Source: Candidatus Neomicrothrix sp. UBA7388 (GTDB lineage Bacteria; Actinomycetota; Acidimicrobiia; Acidimicrobiales; Poriferisodalaceae). Taken from it: a stretch of 41,474 bases of DNA. The stretch lies in assembly GCA_002470695.1 (NCBI GenBank), contig DKNM01000080.1:2390-43863 (forward strand), given 5' to 3'. Below, one piece after another: positions 22,853 through 32,286 of this stretch. The first letter of the stretch is position 1; each line of letters opens with the position of its first letter. The notes under the pieces were generated by a model that was not told the DNA's origin, searched no databases, and saw only the letters and a program-made list of their open reading frames with translations. Both the position numbers and the translations under genes were made by a program.

Positions 22853-24202
22853 GTGACGACCCCTATCGACCTGCAAATCCGACAAGGAACACCTGCCCAC
22901 GCAGTCGCGGGCGTTCACGACCTTGACGGACGCGCAGTCATGCTCATCCGAGCCGAAGACCCCGAACACCGAGGAGCACTCACACCCGAAGACGGCGACA
23001 CAATAACAACCGCTGCAACGGTGGCTTTGGAGAAGCGCATCCCAATCGTTTTACTCCTCGCTTCATCAGGAGCCGACGCCAACCACGGCGTGGCCGCACT
23101 CGATGGTTGGGGACGAGCAGCGCGTGTGCTCGCAAAGGCATCCGGAATTGTGCCAATACTCGCCGGTGTTACGGGACCCGCAGTGTCAGGCACTGCCCTA
23201 CTAATCGGACTCGCCGATATTGTCGTAATGGCAGACGAAGCCTACGCGTTCGTAAGTGGCCCAGTCCCCGTGCAACAAATGACCGGCGTAACAGTGGACG
23301 TCGAGGAACTCGGAGGTTCCGCCGTTCACTACAGAGACACAGGGGCCGCGAGCATGGTCGTATCGCACGACGATGTTCTTCCCACCATTAGCGACATACT
23401 CCGCTTTTTCCCATCTACCAACAATGAAGAACCACCACTTCAACCGACAGCGGACCCAATAGACCGAAAGACGCCCGAAGCCGCAGACCTCCTACCACAG
23501 ACAGCGACTGGGTCCTATGACGTAAGAGACGTGATCAAACTCGTGGCTGATGACAACGAATTTCTTGAGCTCCGCGGCGGCTGGGCCGGAAATCTAGTAA
23601 CAGGGTTAACCGCCATTGGCGCAAAACCAGTTGGCATAGTCGCAAACCAGCCAATGTCCATCGCAGGCACTCTAGACATCCCAGCATCACAAAAAGGCGC
23701 CAGATTTGTGTCTATGTGCGACGCGTTTAATCTGCCATTGATCACCTTCGTCGACACACCTGGTTTTTACCCGGGAAAAGATTTGGAGTGGAGAGGAATG
23801 ATCCGCCACGGCGCTCAAATGGCCTTTGCATACGCCCGAGCAACTGTTCCCAGAATTTCAGTCGTGCTGCGTAAGTCCTACGGCGGGGCCTTCATAGTGA
23901 TGGATTCCAAAACTATGGGAAACGACGCTTACCTAGCATGGCCCACGGCCGAAATTGCAGTTATGGGCGCAAACCAAGCAGCTCAGATTCTCCAGCGCGG
24001 TGAATCAGAGCAAGCTATCGAAGAGTGGGTCAAAGATTACGAGCAAACCTACCTCAACCCGTACGTCGGAGCAGAGCGCGGCTTTGTGGACGCCGTCATC
24101 GATCCCGCTGAGACCAGAAAGGAACTAGCCGACCTCATTGGCCTTTTCAGCTCCAAACGGGAACGTTTACCCAATCGAAGACACGACAATTCTCCCCTCT
24201 AA
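22853..24202 (+). CDS. Acyl-CoA carboxylase beta (carboxyltransferase) subunit, short form
   Basis: A 449-residue biotin-dependent carboxyltransferase, transferring CO2 from biotin to acetyl- or propionyl-CoA. The C-terminal half is well conserved: DNEFLELRGGWAGNLVTGL, VGIVANQPMSIAGTLDIPASQKGARFV, DTPGFYPGKDLEWRGMIRHGAQMAFAYA, RKSYGGAFIVM and AEIAVMGANQAAQI. The N-terminal half is divergent and short (family usually ~510-530); the common SGGARIQEG reads SSGADANHGVAAL, so oxyanion residues on that side may differ. No biotin carboxylase or carrier gene is nearby. GTG 22853 is chosen over upstream in-frame codons overlapping lysR. Confidence 0.88.
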   Translation: MTTPIDLQIRQGTPAHAVAGVHDLDGRAVMLIRAEDPEHRGALTPEDGDTITTAATVALEKRIPIVLLLASSGADANHGVAALDGWGRAARVLAKASGIVPILAGVTGPAVSGTALLIGLADIVVMADEAYAFVSGPVPVQQMTGVTVDVEELGGSAVHYRDTGAASMVVSHDDVLPTISDILRFFPSTNNEEPPLQPTADPIDRKTPEAADLLPQTATGSYDVRDVIKLVADDNEFLELRGGWAGNLVTGLTAIGAKPVGIVANQPMSIAGTLDIPASQKGARFVSMCDAFNLPLITFVDTPGFYPGKDLEWRGMIRHGAQMAFAYARATVPRISVVLRKSYGGAFIVMDSKTMGNDAYLAWPTAEIAVMGANQAAQILQRGESEQAIEEWVKDYEQTYLNPYVGAERGFVDAVIDPAETRKELADLIGLFSSKRERLPNRRHDNSPL

Positions 24203-24397
24203 TACCCTCAAATGGGCTATAAACCCGCTTTTCGCGTAATTCTTCCTACGACTAACACAAATCTGCCCCTCTGAAAGAGGCGAAGAGGCTCAACTTGAGG
24301 TACGGTCCGGAGCGGGGATTATCAAGCGTGCAACGGCGCACCTCAAGGCTTGACCCCTTCGTGGAGCTTTAGAAGTACAGAATGCAGAGGAATTATC
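24203..24397 (+). promoter_or_regulatory. Structured leader region of gltA
   Basis: A 195-bp non-coding stretch. It contains the short hairpin CCTCT-GAA-AGAGG (around 24268-24280), the 8-bp inverted repeat CTTGAGGT (24294-24301)/ACCTCAAG (24340-24347) enclosing 38 bases, and TTGACC (24350-24355) that may be a -35. AGAGG before GTG 24398 is the ribosome-binding site. It could be a structured mRNA leader or a dyad operator; I do not recognise a known riboswitch. Confidence 0.35.
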
Positions 24398-25669
24398 GTG
24401 TCCGAAGAGTCTTTCACAATTACTGACAACCGGAGCGGAGAGACCGTCACAGTGCCAATCGTCGATGGCACAATCTCTTCCGCTGCTTTACGCGGGCTAG
24501 ATAAAGGAATGTGGTTTTATGACCCCTCCTACATGTCGACCGCAAACTGCGACAGCAAAATCACTTACATAGATGGCGGCAACGGGATCTTGCGGTACCG
24601 CGGCTATCCAATCGAACAACTGGCTGAGCAGTCCAACTTTCTCGAAGTTTGTTACTTACTTCTAAACGGCGAGTTACCAAACAAAGAGCAGGCCGAAGAG
24701 TGGGTCGACCACATCACCTTCCACACCTACGTTCATGAAAATATCACTCGCTTTATGCAAGGCTTCCGTTACGACGCTCACCCGATGGGCACCCTCGTAT
24801 CGACGGTTGCAGCACTATCGACCTTCTACCCTGAAGCGAAAGACATCGACGATCCGCATAACCGCCTAATCCAGATCATTCGCCTGATCGCGAAAATGCC
24901 AACGATGGCGGCCTTTGCATACAAAAACCGTCTTGGACTGCCCTACGAGTACCCAGTTAACCACCTCGGATATACAGGCAATTTCTTGCGAATGATGTGG
25001 AATGTCGCTGACCCCTCGTACGAGCCCGATCCTGTCTTAACGCGTGCTCTAGATATTCTTTTAATCCTTCATGCTGACCATGAACAGAACTGTTCAACCA
25101 CGACAATGCGCACAGTCGGGTCAAGCAATGCCGATCCATACTCAGCGGTCGCTGCAGCTACATGTGGCCTATACGGCCCACTCCACGGAGGGGCAAATGA
25201 AGCAGTAATTCACATGCTCCATGAGATAGGAAGCTTTGAAAACGTCGCCGGCTACGTAGAGAAAGTCAAGTCAGGCGAAACTCTTCTGCAAGGCTTCGGT
25301 CATCGCGTTTACAAGAGTTACGATCCACGAGCCACGATTATCAAAAAGACAGCAGACCAGGTTTTCGAAGTGACCGGTATGAATCCGTTGCTGGACATCG
25401 CAATGAAACTTGAGGAAGTCGCTCTCAGCGATTCCTATTTCATTGATCGCAACCTCTACCCCAACGTGGACTTCTATTCGGGCCTCATTTACGAAGCAAT
25501 GGGCTTCCCGATGGACATGTTCACAGTGCTATTTGCGATCGGACGCACACCCGGGTGGCTTGCCCATTGGCAAGAAATGCTCGATGACCCGGAGCAGAAG
25601 ATATATCGCCCACGACAGAAGTACACCGGGCCTGAAGAGCGCGACTACGTAGCGATTACTGATCGCTAG
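24398..25669 (+). CDS. gltA: Citrate synthase
   Basis: TCA-cycle entry enzyme joining oxaloacetate and acetyl-CoA. The 423-residue protein is of the long (type II-like) bacterial form. Catalytic residues are in LHADHEQN (His), GPLHGGANEAV (His) and YPNVDFYSG (Asp), with GFGHRVYKSYDPRA in the oxaloacetate site. The GTG at 24398 is chosen because AGAGG is 7-8 bases upstream and the sequence after it (SEESFTITDNRSGE) matches the family's beta-strand N-terminal extension. It is convergent with the quinone oxidoreductase gene, 16 bp away. Confidence 0.96.
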   Translation: MSEESFTITDNRSGETVTVPIVDGTISSAALRGLDKGMWFYDPSYMSTANCDSKITYIDGGNGILRYRGYPIEQLAEQSNFLEVCYLLLNGELPNKEQAEEWVDHITFHTYVHENITRFMQGFRYDAHPMGTLVSTVAALSTFYPEAKDIDDPHNRLIQIIRLIAKMPTMAAFAYKNRLGLPYEYPVNHLGYTGNFLRMMWNVADPSYEPDPVLTRALDILLILHADHEQNCSTTTMRTVGSSNADPYSAVAAATCGLYGPLHGGANEAVIHMLHEIGSFENVAGYVEKVKSGETLLQGFGHRVYKSYDPRATIIKKTADQVFEVTGMNPLLDIAMKLEEVALSDSYFIDRNLYPNVDFYSGLIYEAMGFPMDMFTVLFAIGRTPGWLAHWQEMLDDPEQKIYRPRQKYTGPEERDYVAITDR

Positions 25670-25685
25670 TACCGGGTTCCTTAAC

Positions 25686-26666
25686 CTAAATATCGATCAG
25701 TATTTTGCCAATGTTGCCATTCGTGGCCATGTAATTGTGAGCTTCCGCTATGTCTTCCAAGGCATAACGCGAGTCAATGACCGGACGAAGCGTTCCGTCA
25801 TCAAACCTCGGTAACAACTCAGAGAGAAAACGCTGATTTGCGTCGATCTTCTGCTCTAGGGGCCTAGAGCGCAGAACCGTGCCTATCAGCGAAGCACGTT
25901 TCGGAAGCAGAGCCCCCAATGGAAAGGATGCGACCGCTTCACCCATAACGCCTACCTGAACAATGCGACCTTGGGTCTTCAAGCAACGTATGTTGCGGAC
26001 TAGATATTCGCCACCAATTACATCGAGAACAACATCGACTCCCCCACCCCCGGTCCAATCACCGACCGCATCCACAAAATCGTCTTTGGAATAATCAACG
26101 ACGAGATGAGCTCCCAAATCCGAGCACGCTCCAACTTTGTTGGTAGAACAAGTAACTGCGATCTCAGCACCAATCGCTTGGCAAATTTGAATCGAGGCTG
26201 TGCCTACACCTGAGGCACCAGCGTGCACTAGTGCACGCCTACCAGACGTAAGCATGCCTTGGGAGACGAGCGCATCGTGCGCTGTCATAAAAACTTCAGG
26301 TATGCCGGCGGCATCGGCTAACCCAACGCTGCCAGGAACTGGTTGAAGCATGCGTTCATGAGTGACAAGCATTTCTGCCATTGCCCCACCGGAAACTATG
26401 CCCATAACTGCATCACCCGGAGACCAACTGACTACCTGAGAGCCAACCGCAGCAATCGTTCCAGAAAATTCCAATCCGGGAACTTCGTACTCTGGTTGCG
26501 GTCCAGGCGCAGGGTACTGGCCAGCTCGTTGAAGTAAATCGGCGCGGTTCATTGCAGACGCCATCACTTCAACCAAGACTTCATCTGGGCCAGGAACGGG
26601 CGCCGGAACCTCCTGCACCTGCAGAACATCTACATCTCCGTATTCAGTTATCACCACAGCTCGCAT
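25686..26666 (-). CDS. Zinc-independent NAD(P)H:quinone oxidoreductase (MDR family)
   Basis: A 326-residue medium-chain dehydrogenase/reductase of the quinone oxidoreductase (Qor/PIG3-like) type: MRAVVITEYG start, NRADLLQRAGQYPAP, PGLEFSGTIAAVG and the NADPH-binding HAGASGVGTASIQICQA; no structural zinc cysteines. It reduces quinones or enones with NADPH. The frame is open to ATG 26690, but ATG 26666 fits the family and lies 7 bases after TAACCT (26674-26679), so the shorter start is preferred. It is divergent from the acyl-CoA dehydrogenase gene. Confidence 0.92.
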   Translation of the reverse strand: MRAVVITEYGDVDVLQVQEVPAPVPGPDEVLVEVMASAMNRADLLQRAGQYPAPGPQPEYEVPGLEFSGTIAAVGSQVVSWSPGDAVMGIVSGGAMAEMLVTHERMLQPVPGSVGLADAAGIPEVFMTAHDALVSQGMLTSGRRALVHAGASGVGTASIQICQAIGAEIAVTCSTNKVGACSDLGAHLVVDYSKDDFVDAVGDWTGGGGVDVVLDVIGGEYLVRNIRCLKTQGRIVQVGVMGEAVASFPLGALLPKRASLIGTVLRSRPLEQKIDANQRFLSELLPRFDDGTLRPVIDSRYALEDIAEAHNYMATNGNIGKILIDI

Positions 26667-26673
26667 TCCGGCG

Positions 26674-26679
26674 AGGTTA
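26674..26679 (-). promoter_or_regulatory. -10 box TAACCT of leaderless quinone oxidoreductase gene
   Basis: On the minus strand TAACCT is followed by 7 bases and the ATG at 26666, giving the family-typical N-terminus. Confidence 0.5.
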
Positions 26680-26739
26680 CCGGGATTCATCTATGCAAAA
26701 TCGTCAGAACTGCGCAGTCTTGACTACGCTCAGGATTCG

Positions 26740-27858
26740 ATGGATTACAAGTGGCCCAAAGAATTCGATGAACTAGCAACAGAAGCTCGTCTCTGGGTAA
26801 AAGAAGCCACCTCCGACCTTTTCAACACAGATGACGGATGGCTTGTTGGATACAGCGACGAATTCACTCTCCGGTTAGCCGATAAAGGCTGGATCGGCAT
26901 GACGTGGCCAATAGACAAAGGAGGTGATGGTCGCCCCGAGGTCGAACGTTTCATAGTTACGGAGCAGCTACTACTCGGGCGCGCTCCAATGGCTGGCTCC
27001 TTTTTTCCAGATAGACAAATTGGTCCGGTTCTTCTTTCTTATGGAACCGAAGAGCAACAAGAACGATTCTTACCCTCCATGCGAGCTGGGCGATCCAAAT
27101 GGTGTATTGGAATGTCAGAACCGGATGCGGGATCAAACGTTGCTGGAATTGCCACCAAAGCAATCCAAGATGGAAGCCACTGGGTAGTCAATGGACAAAA
27201 AATTTGGACGAGTGGTGCACAATCTGCCGACTGGTGTTACTTGATTTGCCGCACGGACTTCGACACCGCTCCCCACAAGGGAATGAGCGAATTCATTGTT
27301 GATATGAAGTCCCCAGGGATAGAAGTTAAACCCATCAAAGACGCATCGGGCGATTCACACTTCAACGAAGTCTTCTTTAACGATGTGTTGGTTCCCAACG
27401 AAAACCTGGTCGGAGAAATCAACAATAGCTTCGGTCAAACCATGCGCCAGTTAGAGCACGAGCGAGGCGGAATTGACCGCCTCGCTTCGAACCAACGGTT
27501 ATACCTTGATGCCAAAGCATCGGTTGAATCACCCAATGCTCTTATTCGACAGCAGATTGCCGAAATTGAGACCGGCTACAAAATTGGTCGGGATATGGTC
27601 CTTCGGAACGTTCTTCGTCAAACACCGTTCCCCCAGTACTCAGCGGTAACTAAGACTTGGTGCACAGAGTTTGAGCAAAAAGTCGCCAACTTCGTGGGTC
27701 TCGTCACGGGTTCCGAAGCGATGCTCAGTGGCCGCGTAGCAAGAAATCTGGTTTACGCCCCTGCCTATACGATCATGGGTGGGACCACACAAATCCTAAG
27801 AAATATCATCGGGGAGCGAATTCTTGGCCTGCCCCGGGAACCTCGGCCCCAGTCGTGA
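26740..27858 (+). CDS. Acyl-CoA dehydrogenase
   Basis: A 372-residue FAD flavoprotein oxidising acyl-CoA to enoyl-CoA. Typical segments are WCIGMSEPDAGSN (FAD/substrate loop), GSHWVVNGQKIWTSGAQ, FNEVFFNDVLVP, the LEHERGG helix, and C-terminal IMGGTTQILRNIIGERILGLPR. The usual catalytic Glu of the C-terminal domain is not placed with certainty by eye; family members of the actinobacterial FadE type (as in steroid side-chain degradation) differ here. TACGCT lies 9 bases before the ATG. It overlaps the downstream phosphatase start by 4 bp. Confidence 0.92.
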   Translation: MDYKWPKEFDELATEARLWVKEATSDLFNTDDGWLVGYSDEFTLRLADKGWIGMTWPIDKGGDGRPEVERFIVTEQLLLGRAPMAGSFFPDRQIGPVLLSYGTEEQQERFLPSMRAGRSKWCIGMSEPDAGSNVAGIATKAIQDGSHWVVNGQKIWTSGAQSADWCYLICRTDFDTAPHKGMSEFIVDMKSPGIEVKPIKDASGDSHFNEVFFNDVLVPNENLVGEINNSFGQTMRQLEHERGGIDRLASNQRLYLDAKASVESPNALIRQQIAEIETGYKIGRDMVLRNVLRQTPFPQYSAVTKTWCTEFEQKVANFVGLVTGSEAMLSGRVARNLVYAPAYTIMGGTTQILRNIIGERILGLPREPRPQS

Positions 27859-28625
27859 GCCGCACAAGCGCGGTAATTCCGCTTGAAGGAGCAATGAACT
27901 GTCGCGACGTGGGTGGTTACCGAACTGCGAATGGCCAACAGATTCGCACGAATGTGCTGTTCAGGTCTGACAAACTCAGCCAACTGACCGAAGATGATCA
28001 AGAGGAACTTGAAAGCTTCGGAATTAGAACCGTCGTAGATTTCCGGACTTCAGCCGAAGCAAATCGTGATGTCTCTCGACTCTGGTCTACGGTCACCACT
28101 CATGCTCCGTTGCCAATCGGTGATGAGATAGCCCAGCAGACTGAGTTCGTCGAGAGAGTAAGAGCGGGTGCGGTAACTGTCGTCTCAGTTTCTGACGTAG
28201 CGGACAGCTATGTGGAGATGCTGACTGATGCCGGTAATCAGTTCGCAAGTTTCCTCAACCTCGCAGCTGACTATGAATATTGGCCCCTACTATTTCACTG
28301 CACCGCAGGAAAGGACCGCACTGGATTAGCTGCGGCATTAATCCTTGAATTATGCGGAGTCGAACGGACCCAAGTGCTTGATGACTACGAATTGACAAAC
28401 CGCCTTAGATCCGAAAAACGCATCCGAGAACTAACCCCCAGTCTCCGAGCAGCCGGAGCAGACATTGAAGCTATTAGACCAGCGTTGTCAGCCCCTAGAG
28501 CCGCCATGCAACAGACCCTTGATTACCTAGATGACACCTTCGGCGGCACCGAGAATTTCGTTATCAATTCATTAGGCCTAGGCCCCGAGACTCTTCACCA
28601 GCTTAGGCTGAACTTACTATTGTAA
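27855..28625 (+). CDS. Tyrosine-protein phosphatase (PtpB/DSP-like)
   Basis: A 256-residue phosphatase of the family of mycobacterial PtpB. The N-terminus NCRDVGGYRTANG and LFRSDKLSQLT are hallmarks, and the active-site P-loop HCTAGKDRTG has the Cys-x5-Arg nucleophile and phosphate-binding Arg. PtpB-like enzymes can also act on phosphoinositides. Its GTG start overlaps the acyl-CoA dehydrogenase stop (GTGA), so it is translationally coupled. No signal peptide is seen. Confidence 0.92.
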   Translation: MSRTSAVIPLEGAMNCRDVGGYRTANGQQIRTNVLFRSDKLSQLTEDDQEELESFGIRTVVDFRTSAEANRDVSRLWSTVTTHAPLPIGDEIAQQTEFVERVRAGAVTVVSVSDVADSYVEMLTDAGNQFASFLNLAADYEYWPLLFHCTAGKDRTGLAAALILELCGVERTQVLDDYELTNRLRSEKRIRELTPSLRAAGADIEAIRPALSAPRAAMQQTLDYLDDTFGGTENFVINSLGLGPETLHQLRLNLLL

Positions 28626-28777
28626 ATTTTTCTGCCTAAATACGATCGGTTTCGGCAGTCACCTTCGAAAAGCCAAGAGTGCTACTTGCTGAAGCCGGAT
28701 TGCTAGCCCACAGATCTAACCAAGTTCGATAATGCCTAACTGCGAAGGGGCATAAATTTCGGAGATGACGGATCCTT
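28626..28777. other. Non-coding gap between phosphatase and MBL genes
   Basis: A 152-bp stretch between converging genes. Only an imperfect stem (CTGCC...GGCAG, near 28635-28661) is visible and no T-tract follows it on either strand. Nothing else was recognised. Confidence 0.4.
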
Positions 28778-29623
28778 TTAGTCCACTTCGAAGGACCACA
28801 CATCTCCTACCGGTTTAAGTCGACCGGCTGTGCGCCCAGCGAAATGAGTCCCTATAACTAGCCGGCCATCACTCCATTTCTTATACGCCTCGAACCGCGT
28901 CGCAGTCGACATATCTTGTCGCCAGTCGGCCGAAGAGGCCATCTCTGGATGAGCGAATTGAACTGGGTGATGAGTCATGTCACCAGTAATAAGGGCCATG
29001 TCGTTCCCTGATTCGATAACGACACTCACATGACCCGGAGTGTGACCAGCGGTCAACTCCAGCGAAATATTGGCCGTTATTTGATGATCCGCTTCAACAA
29101 CCGTCGCGAGCCCCGCATCAATAATTGGTTGAACTGAATCCTCAAAAACCGGCCCGTAATCTTGAGGCTCAGCAGCCCAATGTTCGAATTCAGGCCGAAC
29201 GAAAAGATATTCCGCATTAGGAAACGTCGGAACCCATGTTCCGTCAATCAGCTGCGTGTTCCATCCAACATGATCAACATGCAAATGGGTACTTAACACA
29301 ACGTCAACGTCTGTGGGAGAAAATCCGCAACGACTGAGCTCTCCAAGAAAATCAGTTTCCAGGTTGTCAAACGCCGGAGCACCCGGCCTGTCCTTGTTAT
29401 TTCCGCAACAAGTATCCACAATTATTGTTTGCCCATCGGATTCGATGACGAGGGCGTGAATCGAGAGCTTCATCCTTCCTTCATCCGTTACAAAGTCGGG
29501 CCGCAGCCAATCCAAGTCGTCGATTACCTCCTCAGCGCCGGGAAGGAGCGCCGAAAATGGCCAATGTTTTTCCATTTCGAGAACTTTCGTAATCGATACA
29601 TCTCCAATATTCCATGTAGCCAT
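28778..29623 (-). CDS. Metallo-beta-lactamase fold hydrolase (lactonase-like)
   Basis: A 281-residue MBL-fold hydrolase. The metal motif THLHVDHVGW (HxHxDH), later His in GHTPGHVS, Asp in ITGDMTHHP and His in IGTHFAGRT complete the dinuclear zinc site. Length and motif layout resemble AHL-lactonase/methyl parathion hydrolase-type enzymes. There is no signal peptide, so it is cytoplasmic. AGGGGGA upstream of ATG 29623 is a good ribosome-binding site. The true substrate (lactone, ester or phosphotriester) is unknown. Confidence 0.9.
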   Translation of the reverse strand: MATWNIGDVSITKVLEMEKHWPFSALLPGAEEVIDDLDWLRPDFVTDEGRMKLSIHALVIESDGQTIIVDTCCGNNKDRPGAPAFDNLETDFLGELSRCGFSPTDVDVVLSTHLHVDHVGWNTQLIDGTWVPTFPNAEYLFVRPEFEHWAAEPQDYGPVFEDSVQPIIDAGLATVVEADHQITANISLELTAGHTPGHVSVVIESGNDMALITGDMTHHPVQFAHPEMASSADWRQDMSTATRFEAYKKWSDGRLVIGTHFAGRTAGRLKPVGDVWSFEVD

Positions 29624-29729
29624 TTCCGTTCCCCCTAATGACGCGCTACCGCCTACAGTCTGGTCGTTCCATAAGCCACACTAGAACGACTCAATAAGAT
29701 CCGCGAATCCAAGGGAAAAGAGGAAATCA

Positions 29730-30101
29730 GTGAGCGAAGAGGAGAACCGCTTCGAGGAAGCAGCAATCGAAGCGGAATTCGAAACTGGCTTTCGAGAAGA
29801 GACTCGGGAGGCGGCTCGCCGCGGTGTAGTCACCCGGCTACTCCGAATGACGGCCGGCACACTAGTCACAATTCTCGGTGTAATAATGATGCCACTCCCT
29901 GGTCCTGGCCTCTTAATAGTTGCAATCGGGCTAGGGATTCTCAGCCGAGACGTGGCCTGGGCGGACCGGCTGCTTCAAATAGTCCGCAAACGCCTACCCA
30001 GCGACAGCGACGGCAGGCTCCCTAGATCAAGCATCGTCACGATGGTGGTGATGGCTCTTGCCGGAATCACTTTTTCTGTATGGTTCACATTCGTGCGATA
30101 G
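29730..30101 (+). CDS. PGPGW-family membrane protein (TIGR02611-like)
   Basis: A 123-residue protein with an acidic, charged N-terminal ~38 residues, a first membrane segment (~41-72) containing the signature MPLPGPGLLIVAIGLGILS, an amphipathic linker (AWADRLLQIVRKRLP) and a second membrane helix (~102-122). It belongs to small actinobacterial membrane proteins with the PGPG turn; the role is unknown. The GTG start has AGAGGAA upstream. Confidence 0.75.
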   Translation: MSEEENRFEEAAIEAEFETGFREETREAARRGVVTRLLRMTAGTLVTILGVIMMPLPGPGLLIVAIGLGILSRDVAWADRLLQIVRKRLPSDSDGRLPRSSIVTMVVMALAGITFSVWFTFVR

Positions 30102-30131
30102 CGGGGAAATCCTTCAGTACCCGACGCCGAT

Positions 30132-31766
30132 TCAGCGGCTTATCGACACCGGAGTCGAGACTTCGGAAAAGAAGTCATTTCCTTTATCATCAACCACAAT
30201 AAAGGCGGGAAAATCCTCAACCTCGATTTTCCAAATAGCTTCCATCCCTAACTCAGGGTATTCGAGCACCTCGACTTTACGAATCGAGTCTTTCGCAAGC
30301 CTCGCAGCTGGCCCACCAATCGAACCGAGATAAAACCCTCCGTGAGTTTTGCAGGCATCGGTGACCTGAGCGGATCTGTTGCCTTTAGCTAGCATCACCA
30401 TGCTGCCTCCAGCAGCTTGAAAGGGCTCGACGTAGCTATCCATACGACCAGCGGTCGTAGGCCCAAATGAACCCGACGCGTAACCCTCTGGAGTCTTAGC
30501 AGGACCCGCATAATAGACAGGAAACTCTTTCAAATAATCTGGCATGCCTTCGCCCGCATCAAGTCTTTCTTGAATCTTTGCGTGGGCGATGTCTCGTGCG
30601 ACTACAAGGGTGCCGCTTAATGACAATCTTGTCTTGACCGGGAACTGCGTGAGTTGCGAACGAATCTCACTCATCGGGCGATTTAGGTCAACAGGTATAA
30701 CTTCACTCGACAACTCCGAATCTGATGCCTCTGGCAGAAAACGGGCCGGGTCTTCTTCAAGTTGCTCAAGGAAAATTCCCTCAGAAGTGATCTTTGCGAA
30801 CGCTTGCCGGTCAGCAGAACACGACACTGCAATCGCGACGGGACAACTTGCTCCGTGACGCGGCAAGCGAATCACCCGAACATCATGACAGAAGTACTTT
30901 CCCCCGAACTGGGCTCCTATCCCAAATTGACGAGTCAATTCCAGAATCCGTTGCTCCCACTCCAAATCACGAAATGCATGACCAGCATCGCTGCCCTCTA
31001 AAGGAAGTCCCTCAAGATATTTCGCAGAGGCATATTTCGCCGTCTTTAGTGCATGTTCCGCCGATGTGCCACCCACCACAACGGCGAGGTGATACGGAGG
31101 GCAGGCTGCAGTCCCTAAGGTTCGCAATTTCTCATCAAGGAATTGCGTAAGGCTGGTCGGGTTCAGAAGCGCTTTGGTCTGCTGAAACAGAAAACTTTTG
31201 TTGGCTGAACCTCCCCCTTTGGCCATAAAGGCAAGCTTGTAGACATCACCGGGGCCGGAGTAGATCTCGATTTGAGCAGGAAGATTGTTTCCAGTATTCC
31301 GTTCCTCAAACATCGTCAACGGAGCTAATTGGGAGTATCGAAGGTTCGAAGTTAAGTAGGTGTCGAACACTCCCCGACTAATCGCTTCTCCGTCATCGGA
31401 GCCTGTGACAACGCGCTCTCCTTTGGTTCCCCAAATGATTGCAGTGCCTGTGTCTTGACAACTCGGCAAGACACCACCAGCCGCGATATTGGCGTTTCGC
31501 AAAAGCTCCGTAGCTACGAAGCGATCGTTGTCTGAAGCTTCAGGGTCGCTAAGGATCAATGAAAGTTGTGCCAAATGCTCAGTTCGAAATAGATGCGCTA
31601 TATCGCGCATTGCTTCAGCCGTGAGCAGACGCAGACCTTCGGGCTCCACCTTTAAAAACTTCAAACCGCCTGCTTCAAATGTCGAAACGTACTCTTCGGT
31701 GATTTTTCGGTACGGAACGGCACTCTCTGTAGTCGGGAGAATATCGCTGTATAGGAACTCTGTCAC
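30132..31766 (-). CDS. Fumarate hydratase class I
   Basis: [4Fe-4S] class I fumarase, 544 residues in one chain (alpha and beta parts fused, as in E. coli FumA/FumB). The cluster cysteines are expected in [19 protein letters not shown] and in the 290s region ([11 protein letters not shown]). The C-terminal part has the DQ-like [10 protein letters not shown] and [10 protein letters not shown] stretches. The GTG at 31766 lies 7 bases after TAGCGT. Oxygen-sensitive class I fumarase joins aconitase as Fe-S TCA enzymes here; the window shows no class II fumC. Confidence 0.94.
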   Translation of the reverse strand: MTEFLYSDILPTTESAVPYRKITEEYVSTFEAGGLKFLKVEPEGLRLLTAEAMRDIAHLFRTEHLAQLSLILSDPEASDNDRFVATELLRNANIAAGGVLPSCQDTGTAIIWGTKGERVVTGSDDGEAISRGVFDTYLTSNLRYSQLAPLTMFEERNTGNNLPAQIEIYSGPGDVYKLAFMAKGGGSANKSFLFQQTKALLNPTSLTQFLDEKLRTLGTAACPPYHLAVVVGGTSAEHALKTAKYASAKYLEGLPLEGSDAGHAFRDLEWEQRILELTRQFGIGAQFGGKYFCHDVRVIRLPRHGASCPVAIAVSCSADRQAFAKITSEGIFLEQLEEDPARFLPEASDSELSSEVIPVDLNRPMSEIRSQLTQFPVKTRLSLSGTLVVARDIAHAKIQERLDAGEGMPDYLKEFPVYYAGPAKTPEGYASGSFGPTTAGRMDSYVEPFQAAGGSMVMLAKGNRSAQVTDACKTHGGFYLGSIGGPAARLAKDSIRKVEVLEYPELGMEAIWKIEVEDFPAFIVVDDKGNDFFSEVSTPVSISR

Positions 31767-31773
31767 ACCACTA

Positions 31774-31779
31774 ACGCTA
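31774..31779 (-). promoter_or_regulatory. -10 box TAGCGT of leaderless fumarase gene
   Basis: On the minus strand TAGCGT is followed by 7 bases and the GTG at 31766. Confidence 0.5.
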
Positions 31780-31832
31780 CTGGCTTTCTAGCCGCTCCAT
31801 GGAACACCGAGTTGGTGTCCTTCGCATAGACA

Positions 31833-32186
31833 TTAGAGGCTGCTCGCCGGACCATATTTATTGTCGGCCGCCTCGCTTGGGAGACACATAAAGAAAAGGA
31901 TCAAAAAGACCAACGGGGTCGGGAGCACAGCGAAGGGGAGCCACCATGCTGATCTGCCTGTGTCGTGAAGACGACGCACCGTCACTGCAAGATTGGGCAC
32001 CAATACCGCCAGCGCATAGAGAAGACTAAGACTTCGAATGGGTCCACCCAGCCCACCCAAAAGCCAAAACACACTGGCGAGAATCAGGTTTGCGAAGGTA
32101 AACCACCAATATTCCGCTCTCTCTGACCTGCCTTTAAAGTCCGTGTACCTGAGAAGCCCGGCAATGTAATTTTCGATTAAAGGCAT
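31833..32186 (-). CDS. DUF805 membrane protein
   Basis: A 117-residue integral membrane protein of the DUF805 family: YTDFKGRSERAEYWWFTFAN near the N-terminus, three or four hydrophobic helices, and the conserved RRLHDTGRSAWW. Function is not established. The frame is open to 32237, but ATG 32186 (MPLIENYIAG) gives the family-like N-terminus and lies 6 bases after TACGGT (32193-32198). It is divergent from the PhyH dioxygenase gene. Confidence 0.88.
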   Translation of the reverse strand: MPLIENYIAGLLRYTDFKGRSERAEYWWFTFANLILASVFWLLGGLGGPIRSLSLLYALAVLVPNLAVTVRRLHDTGRSAWWLPFAVLPTPLVFLILFFMCLPSEAADNKYGPASSL

Positions 32187-32192
32187 GGGAGG

Positions 32193-32198
32193 ACCGTA
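32193..32198 (-). promoter_or_regulatory. -10 box TACGGT of leaderless DUF805 gene
   Basis: On the minus strand TACGGT is followed by 6 bases and ATG 32186. It supports the shorter DUF805 start. Confidence 0.5.
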
Positions 32199-32286
32199 CC
32201 TCAATCGGAGCAATTCGACGCTGTTCTTCAAATACATGCTGTACTAGAGCACAGGGAACCATCAAGTCGGCAACAGAGGGGAATCG

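Noticed and set aside
28635..28661. Imperfect stem CTGCC...GGCAG after the phosphatase gene as a terminator
   Set aside because: Only 5 bp plus a weak AAA/TTT extension, and no T-run after it on either strand.
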